64,000 bases of DNA from Nitrincola iocasae (lineage in GTDB: Bacteria > Pseudomonadota > Gammaproteobacteria > Pseudomonadales > Balneatricaceae), in contig NZ_CP044222.1 in NCBI RefSeq assembly GCF_008727795.1, positions 3,720,001-3,784,000 of the forward strand. Reading direction: 5' to 3'. The notes below the pieces were generated by a model. It was not told the origin of the DNA. It made no database searches and saw only the letters and a program-made list of their open reading frames with translations. Shown here piece by piece: positions 18,295 to 26,695 of the stretch (within the stretch, counting starts at the first letter, position 1; the number at the start of each line of letters is the position of its first letter). Position numbers and translations under genes: made by a program.

Positions 18295-19775
18295 CACTCA
18301 TGCATAGGCGTCACAATGGCCCAATGCAACTGCAAAGGGTCCGCCGATCCCATTGGCCAATCCAGGGTTATCGCTCCCTGGCTATCAACAGCACCAAGCC
18401 TGGCCAAATGTGATGGCACGTCATCTCCTTGCTGCCAAATAAGCAGTGCTCCCGATTGCGTTAAACGCTCCTCATCAATCCACGGACTGTAATCCAGTCG
18501 TCCATCAATCAGAACTGAAGGCTGTGTGGATGCCCGTAACGCCATTAACCCGCCCAGCCAGTATTCAGATGCGACAATATCCAGTGGACAGGCGGTATGA
18601 TTGGACCAGATCTGCTCCAGTTCAACCGCCATGGCCTTATCCGGCCAGCCAATACGAGGTGGCTTATTCTTCAGATAGGGTAGCAAACTCATATCCACCA
18701 ACCGCAACATCACCAGCAACAGCACCATCACCAGAGTATTGCGCAGCAGTTTTTTCTGCCTAGACCCTGACAAGGGAGTAATCAGCCAGGCTACCAGCAA
18801 CAGGCCTGACAAGTTCCACATGGGCGTTCCCCACATATCCCGCAATCCGGTCCCGGTCAAACCAGCTCCCAGAGCAGTCAACAGTGCAGGCCCCACCCCC
18901 AGGCAGAACAAGAACCATTTAGCTTGCGAATCAGCCTGGTCACGACACCAAAGTGAACAGGCGAAAAAACCAGAAGCAGCCAGTAAAAACAGTAAAGGCA
19001 AGTGATCGACTAACTGCACCAGCAAAAATTTCAACGGGCCCAACAGGTGGGCCTCAAGTCCGGCGGCGCCTCCAGAACGTTGTCCCGCATAAGTCAGTGG
19101 TAAAAAATCGTGCTGAATCAACCATAATAGATGAGGTAGAAAAACTGCGCACATTAACCCCACACCACTCCAGAGCGGCCAGCCTAACAACTGCTTTCTA
19201 GCCTCTCGCTGAGTCAGCAAGTGCAGGAACATCGCCGCCAACAACACGACCATGGCATATTTTGTCAACAAACCCAAGCCAGCACACAGACCCAGTAACA
19301 GCCAGTTGCGATAGCGCCCATCGGTGATAGCAGAGTGATAAAAATAGATGGCGGCAGCCCAAAAAGGCATTTGCGCGATATTATGATTGAATTCCGGCGT
19401 CGGCCAGGTGAAGTAATAGACGCCCAGCAGCAGCAAAGTGCCTAATGCGGCTTTTTCACGATCAAGTAACCGCAATCCCAACAACCAAACAAATAGCAAG
19501 GTCATTAATATTGTCAGTTGGCTGAGCGCAAAAGGGCCCAGATCCGCCAATGCCAGCCACGACAACTGTACCAGCCAAGCGGGAAGTGGCGGATGTTTAT
19601 AATACCCCCACTGCCACTCCTGCCCCCAGAATAGCCCCTCTACCACATCCAGCGGTAAACTGTAGGCACTTAGCCATGGCAACAGCGTCCAGAGTAACGC
19701 ATTGATCAACAGTAACAGCCAAACCTTGCTGGCCGTATTACCCAGCACAGCAATACCTTTCATCAACCCCATCAC
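18288..19775 (-). CDS. ArnT-like GT39-family (PMT_2) lipid-linked sugar transferase
   Basis: This 495-residue polytopic protein has roughly ten or more membrane spans. The first periplasmic loop contains DVVEGLFWGQEWQWGYYKHP, matching the PMT_2 pattern in which acidic residues are catalytic, and the EFNHN segment follows later. Family members (ArnT, FlmK, RgtA types) take a sugar from undecaprenyl phosphate and add it to lipid A or core in the periplasm. It lies three bases downstream of msbA on the same strand, so cotranscription is likely. With the GT2-GtrA-deacetylase operon 1.4 kb away, it could be the final transferase. Confidence 0.83.
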   Translation of the reverse strand: MMGLMKGIAVLGNTASKVWLLLLINALLWTLLPWLSAYSLPLDVVEGLFWGQEWQWGYYKHPPLPAWLVQLSWLALADLGPFALSQLTILMTLLFVWLLGLRLLDREKAALGTLLLLGVYYFTWPTPEFNHNIAQMPFWAAAIYFYHSAITDGRYRNWLLLGLCAGLGLLTKYAMVVLLAAMFLHLLTQREARKQLLGWPLWSGVGLMCAVFLPHLLWLIQHDFLPLTYAGQRSGGAAGLEAHLLGPLKFLLVQLVDHLPLLFLLAASGFFACSLWCRDQADSQAKWFLFCLGVGPALLTALGAGLTGTGLRDMWGTPMWNLSGLLLVAWLITPLSGSRQKKLLRNTLVMVLLLVMLRLVDMSLLPYLKNKPPRIGWPDKAMAVELEQIWSNHTACPLDIVASEYWLGGLMALRASTQPSVLIDGRLDYSPWIDEERLTQSGALLIWQQGDDVPSHLARLGAVDSQGAITLDWPMGSADPLQLHWAIVTPMHECY

Positions 19776-19778
19776 TCA

Positions 19779-21533
19779 CTACTGGTTAAATTGCATATTA
19801 TAAAGGCGCGCATAACTTCCCCCTTGCGCCAGCAACTCGGTATGGTTGCCCTGCTCGATTATCACACCATTCTCCATAACCAGAATACGATCAGCACGCT
19901 CAATGGTCGATAATCGATGAGCAATCACCAGCGTAGTCCGCCCCCTAACAACATGCTCAAGCGCTGTTTGTATAAAACGCTCCGATTCGGTATCCAGAGC
20001 GGACGTCGCCTCATCAAGAATCAGCAAAGGCGCATCCTTGAGAAGGGCACGCGCTATGGCAATACGCTGACGCTGGCCACCCGATAGCAACAGCCCATTC
20101 TCACCAACCAGGGTATTCAGCCCCTGAGGCAAACGATCGGCAAATTCAGACACCATCGCGGCATCTGCCGCCGCACGAATCGCCTCATCAGAAGCACCCG
20201 CCAACGCCCCATAGGCAATATTCTCTGCAATACTGCCTTCAAACAACACCACATGCTGATTCACCAAAGCTATCTGGTTGCGCAAGCTGTCCAGCGTATA
20301 GTGGGATAATGGTCGGTCATCCAGAAGAATCTCGCCATCAACTACATCATAAAAACGCGGCAACAGCCCCGCGAGAGTTGTTTTACCGCTACCTGAACGC
20401 CCTACCAGAGCAACCGTTTCCCCCGGCTCAATACAAAAACTAACCTGCTTTAACGCAGGTTCTTCACTCTGAGGATAGGTAAAGGAAACACTATTAAACT
20501 CAATTCGTCCCTGAGCAACGGTAAGTGTTTCTAAGCCAGCATTGCGCTCCGGAAGCACATCAAATAGCGCAAAAAAGCTTTCTGCCGCTGCGATCCCTTT
20601 TTGCACCGTGCTGTTAATTTCCGTCAACTGACGAATCGGCTTGGCCATCAACGAAGCGGCTGAAATAAAGGCAATAAACTGCCCTGTCGTCATAGAGGCC
20701 ACCAAAGCCGGAGACATGGCAATATAGGTCAACAGCGCCACGACTCCCGCTACCAACATTTGTACCACCGGCGTGGTGATCGACTGGGTCACCACCATTT
20801 TCATAAACTGGCGCCGATTACGTTCAGATACCCGGTTGAAACGGGTACGCTCGGCCTCAGCACCACCAAAAATGCGCACCACCTGATAACCTTTGATCGC
20901 TTCTGAAGCCGCTGATGAAATATCCCCGACAGAATCCTGAATGCCATGACTGAGACGGCGCAGGCGTTTGGAGGCCAGCGCGACCACCGCACCGACCAAT
21001 GGCGCCACCACTACAAACAGCATGGTCAACTTCCAGTTGAGATACAGCATATAGCCAAACAAGCCAACTACCGTGAGTCCTTCCCGGACAGCGGTTTTCA
21101 ATGCATCCGTAGCCGCTCCTGTCACCTGCTCAACATTGTAGGTCAAACGCGATAACAGTTCTGCCGAGGTATGCTGCTGGTAAAAAGCACAGGGTAGCAC
21201 CAGCAGGTGATCAAACATCTGACAACGCAGCCGACTGACCACCGCACGGGCAACATAGGAGAAACCGTAATTGCCCAGCAGTGTTCCGATCCCCCGCACC
21301 AGAAAGATCCCAATGATCGCTAACGCCAACCATAAGCGGTAATCCAGGTTGCCATTTTCAACCGCATCAATAAAATGCTCCAGCCATTTGGCGGCGGCTG
21401 TCTGAGAGGTGGCATACAGCGCAAAACCGCAAAACGCGAGAATAAACATCGGCCAATGGCCACGCACATAACCGAGCAACCGTCTGTACACATCCCAGCC
21501 AGATGCAACCTGATTATTAGTATTTTTCTGCAT
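19779..21533 (-). CDS. msbA: MsbA, lipid A export ABC transporter
   Basis: This 584-residue half-transporter has a six-helix domain (about 20-310) and an ATPase domain with Walker A GRSGSGKTT near residue 381, signature LSGGQRQRIAIARALL and Walker B LLILDEATSALD. MsbA flips core-lipid A to the periplasmic leaflet. The location beside waaA and a late acyltransferase supports the lipid A role rather than a drug-exporter role. It is divergent from the acyltransferase gene and followed by the ArnT-like gene. Confidence 0.94.
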   Translation of the reverse strand: MQKNTNNQVASGWDVYRRLLGYVRGHWPMFILAFCGFALYATSQTAAAKWLEHFIDAVENGNLDYRLWLALAIIGIFLVRGIGTLLGNYGFSYVARAVVSRLRCQMFDHLLVLPCAFYQQHTSAELLSRLTYNVEQVTGAATDALKTAVREGLTVVGLFGYMLYLNWKLTMLFVVVAPLVGAVVALASKRLRRLSHGIQDSVGDISSAASEAIKGYQVVRIFGGAEAERTRFNRVSERNRRQFMKMVVTQSITTPVVQMLVAGVVALLTYIAMSPALVASMTTGQFIAFISAASLMAKPIRQLTEINSTVQKGIAAAESFFALFDVLPERNAGLETLTVAQGRIEFNSVSFTYPQSEEPALKQVSFCIEPGETVALVGRSGSGKTTLAGLLPRFYDVVDGEILLDDRPLSHYTLDSLRNQIALVNQHVVLFEGSIAENIAYGALAGASDEAIRAAADAAMVSEFADRLPQGLNTLVGENGLLLSGGQRQRIAIARALLKDAPLLILDEATSALDTESERFIQTALEHVVRGRTTLVIAHRLSTIERADRILVMENGVIIEQGNHTELLAQGGSYARLYNMQFNQ

Positions 21534-21568
21534 ACTTCTCTCTTACCGATGGCTCATACAAAAGCGGT

Positions 21569-21605
21569 AGTATAACTGCACACGCCACAGATATCAGGTT
21601 AGAAT
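21569..21605. promoter_or_regulatory. Interleaved divergent promoters for msbA and the acyltransferase
   Basis: Plus strand: TGCACA at 21577 and TAGAAT at 21600, separated by 17 bases. Minus strand: CTGATA (21597-21592) and TATACT (21574-21569), also separated by 17 bases. Each matches the sigma-70 consensus at four or more positions per hexamer. Their overlap would make the two transcripts compete for polymerase. Confidence 0.4.
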
Positions 21606-21638
21606 GTAACACCTGTTGTTCTGAATCAGTGAAAAAAC

Positions 21639-22565
21639 GTGGCAATCCATAAGAAACCCTTACAGTTACTTAAACAACCGAAGCAATGGCCAATACTAGC
21701 CTGGGTCGCCTTGCTGCGCTTGCTCGTCTTACTACCCTACCGCTGGCAGCAGCATATCGGTGCCGGATTTGGCTGGTTGCTGAGTCACCTGGCCCGTGAG
21801 CGCCGCCATGTCACCCACACCAATTTACGCCTGTGCTTTCCTGACCTGAGTGATGCTGAGCATCAACAAATGTTCAAAAAAGTGTTTCGTCATAACGGTA
21901 TTGGTCTGATGGAAACCGCCATGGCCTGGTGGGCACCAAAATCATGGTTCGAGCAGCGAGTAACCCTGAAAGGCCGAGAGCACCTGGATGCAGCACTGGC
22001 TAAAGGCAAGGGGGTCATCATGCTTGGAGCGCACTTTTCTACCCTTGATCTGGGTGGGTTGCTGTTCTCATTCTATTACCCAGTCAACACGCTTTACCGC
22101 CCCAATAATAACCCTCTGCTTGATCGAATCATTTACAATGGACGTGCTCGCTTCACCCATAACATCGACCGATCCGATTTCCGCAGTGTAATTCGCAAAC
22201 TGAAAAAAAATGAAATTATTTGGTACGCACCGGATCAGGATTTCGGCATGAAGCAGTCCGTGTTTGTGCCTTTCTTTGGAGTCCCTGCTGCAACCCTAAC
22301 CGCCACAACAAGGCTCACAAAACTGAATGACTCCCCCATTCTTATGCTGGCACAGCATCGTTTATCTAATGGCACGTATGAACTGGAACTGTTCCCTATC
22401 ATTACCCCCTTTCCAACAGGCGATGAAATAGCTGATGCGACTCGAATCAATGCAGAAATAGAACGCGCCATCCGTAAAGATCCTGAGCAGTATATGTGGG
22501 TGCATCGACGCTTTAAGAGTCATCCTCAAGGAAAAAACTTTCTATACAAGAAGGTAAAACCATGA
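21639..22565 (+). CDS. lpxL: Late lipid A acyltransferase (LpxL/HtrB family)
   Basis: This 308-residue protein has one N-terminal anchor and the LpxL/M acyltransferase domain. The HX4D catalytic motif is GAHFSTLDLGG near residue 130; the later YAPDQDFG stretch is a conserved acceptor-site motif. It adds a secondary fatty acid to Kdo2-lipid IVA. The start is GTG at 21639 with a weak ribosome site. LpxL versus LpxM cannot be settled by eye. Its stop overlaps the following glycosyltransferase start (ATGA). The last 60 bases are already noticeably AT-rich. Confidence 0.88.
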   Translation: MAIHKKPLQLLKQPKQWPILAWVALLRLLVLLPYRWQQHIGAGFGWLLSHLARERRHVTHTNLRLCFPDLSDAEHQQMFKKVFRHNGIGLMETAMAWWAPKSWFEQRVTLKGREHLDAALAKGKGVIMLGAHFSTLDLGGLLFSFYYPVNTLYRPNNNPLLDRIIYNGRARFTHNIDRSDFRSVIRKLKKNEIIWYAPDQDFGMKQSVFVPFFGVPAATLTATTRLTKLNDSPILMLAQHRLSNGTYELELFPIITPFPTGDEIADATRINAEIERAIRKDPEQYMWVHRRFKSHPQGKNFLYKKVKP

Positions 22566-23584
22566 AGGTAGTGCAACTGGTTGCGAGCCCAAAACAAGGC
22601 GGTATGGAAAAGCATGTAGTTGAGCTATCAAATGGAATTAACCAGCTAAATACTGAAGTAGTCGTCATTGCAGATAAATCATTTGCTCCATACTTAAATA
22701 AAAGCATTAAGCTTATCGAAATAGACTTCAAAAGGTCACGTTACAACCCTTTCCTCTTGATATCCATATTGCGCTTAATAAACAAAATAAATCCAGACAT
22801 TATTCATTGCCATGGAGGCAAAGCCTCACAGATAATATCTTTATTAAAGCCTCTACTAAAATCTAAATGCATATCCACAATACATGGCATTAAAAAAAAT
22901 GTTGAGTATTTGAAAAATTTTCATCACATCATAGGTGTCAGCAACTATATTAAAAACAGACTACCTAAGAGCTGGATATCTACAACCATATACAATGGTA
23001 TAGAAAAGCCAAAAATCATCACCAGCTCTCATAAAGAAAAGATCAAATCAAGCTTAAACATTCCTTCCTCATCATTCTTATGGGTTGCCGTAGGACGCTT
23101 AGTTCCAGTTAAGGGATTTGATCAAATAATTAAAGCCATGCAACAGGTTAATGGTCACTTGGTTATAGTTGGTGATGGCCCAGAATACAGCCATCTTCAA
23201 GAGTTAATTGAGACACTTAGCTTAGGCTCAAGAGTAACTCTAACGGGCCATAGGAATGATGCACAAGAAATTATTCAATGCGCAGATCAGCTTATTATAT
23301 CGTCTTTGCGAGAAGGTTTTTCATATGTTTTTTTGGAAGCCATGCTAACACACACTCCTGTCATAGCATCCGACGTACCTGTTGCCAATGAAGTCTTACC
23401 AAAAGAACTTATATATCCGATAGGTAATCATGAAGAGTTGGCCAAGCTCATGAACCGAGCTCTGTCTCAACCATACAACCTTAAAGACATTATGGATAAC
23501 TGCAACACCTTAATGACATTAGACAGTATGGTTAAAGCTACTTATAATTTATATCTAAAAGTATTAGAAGCAGGAAACCGCTGA
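22562..23584 (+). CDS. GT4 glycosyltransferase, LPS core/outer core
   Basis: This 340-residue GT-B enzyme has a degenerate N-terminal acceptor domain and a C-terminal GT4 domain: VGRLVPVKGFDQ (about 180), then the E(x)7E motif in REGFSYVFLEAM. The donor and acceptor are unknown. It is strikingly AT-rich relative to msbA and waaA; one 60-base line, 22681-22740, has 19 G+C. The overlap with the acyltransferase and the two-base gap to the next gene indicate one transcript. Confidence 0.85.
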   Translation: MKVVQLVASPKQGGMEKHVVELSNGINQLNTEVVVIADKSFAPYLNKSIKLIEIDFKRSRYNPFLLISILRLINKINPDIIHCHGGKASQIISLLKPLLKSKCISTIHGIKKNVEYLKNFHHIIGVSNYIKNRLPKSWISTTIYNGIEKPKIITSSHKEKIKSSLNIPSSSFLWVAVGRLVPVKGFDQIIKAMQQVNGHLVIVGDGPEYSHLQELIETLSLGSRVTLTGHRNDAQEIIQCADQLIISSLREGFSYVFLEAMLTHTPVIASDVPVANEVLPKELIYPIGNHEELAKLMNRALSQPYNLKDIMDNCNTLMTLDSMVKATYNLYLKVLEAGNR

Positions 23585-23585
23585 A

Positions 23586-24371
23586 ATGAATAAACTACCA
23601 CTGTCAGTGTTTATAATTTGCTATAACGAAGTAGATAGAATCACTTTAGTATTAGAATCAGTTAAAGACATCGCTGACGAAATAATCATTGTAGATAGTG
23701 GCAGTACTGATGGAACCTTAGAAATAATTAAGGAATACACTGATAAAATTTTCTTCAAGGAATGGGAAGGATTCGGAGCACAAAAAACTTATGCCGAAAG
23801 CCTTTGCAAACATGATTGGATTCTTAACCTAGATGCAGATGAAATACTCTTAGATGAGATAAAAAAATCTATTGCCAAGGTATTCGATATACCTAATAGT
23901 GAAAGAAATGCCTCTTATTCCTTAGACATTAGACACGTCAGTTTAATGAGCAAAAGCATCAAACCAAACTTTTTCAGCCCAAGAAACATAACGCCCCGCT
24001 TATATAATAAAAACAAAGCCGGATTTAATAATAGCACTGTGCACGACAAGGTCATTAACTTCGACAGAAGCAAACCCATTAAGTTAAAAGGTGCGGTCGC
24101 TCACATCTCCACTAAATCTTTTTCACACATGTGGGAGAAAATACGCACATATAGCGAACTACAAGCATACAAGTGGGTAGAGGATGGAAGAAATGTAACT
24201 TACTTTCAATTAATCTACGATCCTTTTTTCTTCTTTATCAAAAATTTCTTCATAAGACGCCTTTGTTTTGTAGGGGCTGAAGGTTTAGTAATGTCTTTTG
24301 CTCTTAGCGCCGGCAGAGCGCTTAGAATAGGTATGGCGCTAGAGCTTAAAAATCGGAAACATCGTACTTAA
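23586..24371 (+). CDS. GT2 glycosyltransferase, WaaE/KdtX-like
   Basis: This 261-residue GT-A enzyme opens with FIICYNEVDRI, has IIIVDSGSTDGT (nucleotide site) and the metal motif NLDADEILLDE near residue 81. The layout and length match the WaaE/KdtX group of beta-glycosyltransferases, which attach glucose to heptose I in Klebsiella and to Kdo or core sugars in other groups. It is AT-rich like its neighbour. The acceptor here is unknown; the absence of heptosyltransferases nearby leaves a Kdo-linked sugar possible. Confidence 0.82.
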   Translation: MNKLPLSVFIICYNEVDRITLVLESVKDIADEIIIVDSGSTDGTLEIIKEYTDKIFFKEWEGFGAQKTYAESLCKHDWILNLDADEILLDEIKKSIAKVFDIPNSERNASYSLDIRHVSLMSKSIKPNFFSPRNITPRLYNKNKAGFNNSTVHDKVINFDRSKPIKLKGAVAHISTKSFSHMWEKIRTYSELQAYKWVEDGRNVTYFQLIYDPFFFFIKNFFIRRLCFVGAEGLVMSFALSAGRALRIGMALELKNRKHRT

Positions 24372-24379
24372 CTTACTTA

Positions 24380-24399
24380 CAAACAAACAAACAAACAAA
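24380..24399. repeat. Five tandem CAAA units between convergent genes
   Basis: A tetranucleotide repeat (CAAA, five copies) follows two ACTT units just after the stop of the WaaE-like gene. An A/T-only inverted repeat (AAAATTATT/AATAATTTT, 24398-24419) comes next. The repeat is outside any coding frame I recognise, so phase variation of a protein is not indicated. Confidence 0.7.
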
Positions 24400-24401
24400 A
24401 A

Positions 24402-25454
24402 TTATTTTACAATAATTTTTTCGATTATATCTTTGATAATTGGAATTTGGTTTTCAAAAGAATATTTGCAAGCACTAGCTCTTGCATTATCAACAACCTG
24501 CTCCCAAGTGCCTGATTGACCCAATGCGGTTTCTATAGCGCTTGCCAAAGACTCTACATCGCCCGTCTCAGCAAGCCAACCAGTCACACCATTTTCTATC
24601 TGGCTTGAGGGTCCAGGGGCGTATGTTGATACTACCGGGCAACCATGCGCCATACTCTCAAGAACAACAATACCGAAAGTTTCCTCTTTAGAGGGAACAA
24701 TAATCAGGTTGATATTTTTTAGCCATTCACGAATATCCGTAATCCAGCCGCTGAAAAACACATTCTGCTGCAGCCCTTTTTGCGCTAACAATGCGTGTAT
24801 TTTTTGCTCATCATCACCACTGCCAGCAATCGTCAGTGAAAGAGAGCGCCCTTTTCCTATCAATAAAGACATGGCTTCCACTAGATCTTCAAGACCCTTC
24901 TCGGGTGAAAGTCTACCTACAAAACCAAGTTTCACTACATCATCAACTGGCTTTAAAGCTATTGACTCTACAGGAAAGTTCCTCAGCATACAGGGCAATA
25001 CATCCACGTCACCTACAGGCCAGCCATGCTGAAGAAAATGGGCCTTCATATGTTGCGTAACGACTACAAGGTGATCAGCAGCCTGCATCCTTTTATGCTT
25101 ATAGCTATAAGAAACGCCCAAAACAGGTATATTCAAACCGGAAACAGATTTTGCAATCGTATAAGTGGCTCTTGAATTGACGGTAACCAGCAACTTGATA
25201 TTGTTATTCTTGATATAACGCCGTGTTTTAAAACGACTAAAAAAATCCCAATAGCCTTTAGGACTATAATCGTAAAACTCAACCAATTCAGGCATCATAG
25301 ACCTAAACTGGGCATTAGCTGGAGTTAAAGCAACAACTTTATAACCAAGGGTGACCAGTGCATAGGCCATATCAACAAACGCATTTTCGAGACCTCCTTT
25401 TCTATCCGAACATAATACCAACCCAATACTATCAAGCTCAGAAACACTACTCAT
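24402..25454 (-). CDS. GT4 glycosyltransferase in AT-rich LPS block
   Basis: This 350-residue GT-B protein opens with SIGLVLCSDRKGGLENAFVD, a donor/acceptor domain start, and has GFVGRLSPEKGLEDLVEA (about 178) and the E(x)7E motif EETFGIVVLESM (about 262). It is a retaining GT4 enzyme of unknown sugar specificity. It overlaps the ligase gene upstream by four bases and converges on the WaaE-like gene. It is AT-rich. Confidence 0.85.
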   Translation of the reverse strand: MSSVSELDSIGLVLCSDRKGGLENAFVDMAYALVTLGYKVVALTPANAQFRSMMPELVEFYDYSPKGYWDFFSRFKTRRYIKNNNIKLLVTVNSRATYTIAKSVSGLNIPVLGVSYSYKHKRMQAADHLVVVTQHMKAHFLQHGWPVGDVDVLPCMLRNFPVESIALKPVDDVVKLGFVGRLSPEKGLEDLVEAMSLLIGKGRSLSLTIAGSGDDEQKIHALLAQKGLQQNVFFSGWITDIREWLKNINLIIVPSKEETFGIVVLESMAHGCPVVSTYAPGPSSQIENGVTGWLAETGDVESLASAIETALGQSGTWEQVVDNARASACKYSFENQIPIIKDIIEKIIVK

Positions 25455-26695
25455 AACGACTGGCCTCTTTGAACCTTGTATTTAAATACAACAGCTATAG
25501 CAAGCATATAAGCCATATAGAAGGAATTAGATGAAATATTATGTCTTATATTAACCTCAGTTAATCCACTTACAAAAAGAGCTATAACAACCAGAAAAAC
25601 TGGAGCAACATCTCTTGCTGAAAGCTTGAAATACCACATCAAAAGAAATGGTGAAATATAAACCCATAACAGACCCAAAAAACCCAACAGACCGTTACGT
25701 TTGAGCGCATCAAAAACATCAGAGTGTGAATGGTAATCCACTACATATTCGGGCACCAGTCCAGCTTCAACTATATCTTTCCCAACATGAATAGCTCCTT
25801 CTGTTCCATGTCCAAACAAGGGATTGTCAAGAAATATAAGCCAGGAATAATACCAGCTACTCAATCTGATACTCACAGAGGTGAACTCAGCTCCCTTGTG
25901 AAAGTGGCTATAAAGTTGTTCTACTGCGAGCTCAACTCTATCACCAAATAGATAGGACGCAGCGGCTACCAAAACCAAAAGAAAAACACCTATTAAAGAT
26001 CTAAACCAAATGCGTTTATCACTCTTTACTGTCATAAACAGATATATAAAGATTACAAAAAAATACGAAAGAAGAGCACTACGCGTACCGCTAAGATACA
26101 CAACAACAAGCATTAGAGTGCAGGCAAGCACAACAATAATATTCATCCAATAGCTTTTTGGACTTACCAAAACAGAACCTAAAATAAGACCAAGAAAAAG
26201 TACAATTGAATTGGCGAAAGGCACTGAATTCCACCACAACCCAACACGCCCGCCTGAAAGATGCGATGAGTCTTGTGCATACATTCCAAAATATTGAAAA
26301 ACAGAAGCAAAAGCTGTAACGCATAACATAAAAAACACAGAACCAACTATGATTTTTGTAGTTAGCCTTTCACACTCTAAAATAAAAATTAGTGGAAGAA
26401 TAAGCACAACATTCCTGGCAACCTGTTCAATCCCACTAAAATCAGAATTACCAAAATAAATATTAAGTAAATCACCTAGCACAACAAAAAAAACAGCACA
26501 AAAATAAAATAAAATAGCTTTGTAGTCTATAAAGGGTTTTTCTTTTATTACGTAAAAAAATGCAGCAATAAAATATACTATCGGTAGAATTTTATAAGCT
26601 TTATCAACAGCAAAAAAAACTGAAAAAGACAGCGAAGCTACTATCAAATAAAAACCAACCCCTCTGAAATCCATGGGTAAAGTCTGCGACTTCAT
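25451..26695 (-). CDS. O-antigen ligase/Wzy family membrane protein (WaaL-like)
   Basis: This 414-residue protein has about 11 hydrophobic spans and the Wzy_C-type large periplasmic loop containing RLSSWYYSWLIFLDNPLFGHG and, after it, a histidine-rich segment (YHSHSDVFDALKRNG), both characteristic of WaaL O-antigen ligases and Wzy polymerases. Lying among core glycosyltransferases with no Wzx or Wzz nearby, it is more likely WaaL. It is very AT-rich: the 60-base line at 26461 has 14 G+C. Overlaps of four bases on both sides place it in a four-gene operon. Confidence 0.82.
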   Translation of the reverse strand: MKSQTLPMDFRGVGFYLIVASLSFSVFFAVDKAYKILPIVYFIAAFFYVIKEKPFIDYKAILFYFCAVFFVVLGDLLNIYFGNSDFSGIEQVARNVVLILPLIFILECERLTTKIIVGSVFFMLCVTAFASVFQYFGMYAQDSSHLSGGRVGLWWNSVPFANSIVLFLGLILGSVLVSPKSYWMNIIVVLACTLMLVVVYLSGTRSALLSYFFVIFIYLFMTVKSDKRIWFRSLIGVFLLVLVAAASYLFGDRVELAVEQLYSHFHKGAEFTSVSIRLSSWYYSWLIFLDNPLFGHGTEGAIHVGKDIVEAGLVPEYVVDYHSHSDVFDALKRNGLLGFLGLLWVYISPFLLMWYFKLSARDVAPVFLVVIALFVSGLTEVNIRHNISSNSFYMAYMLAIAVVFKYKVQRGQSL

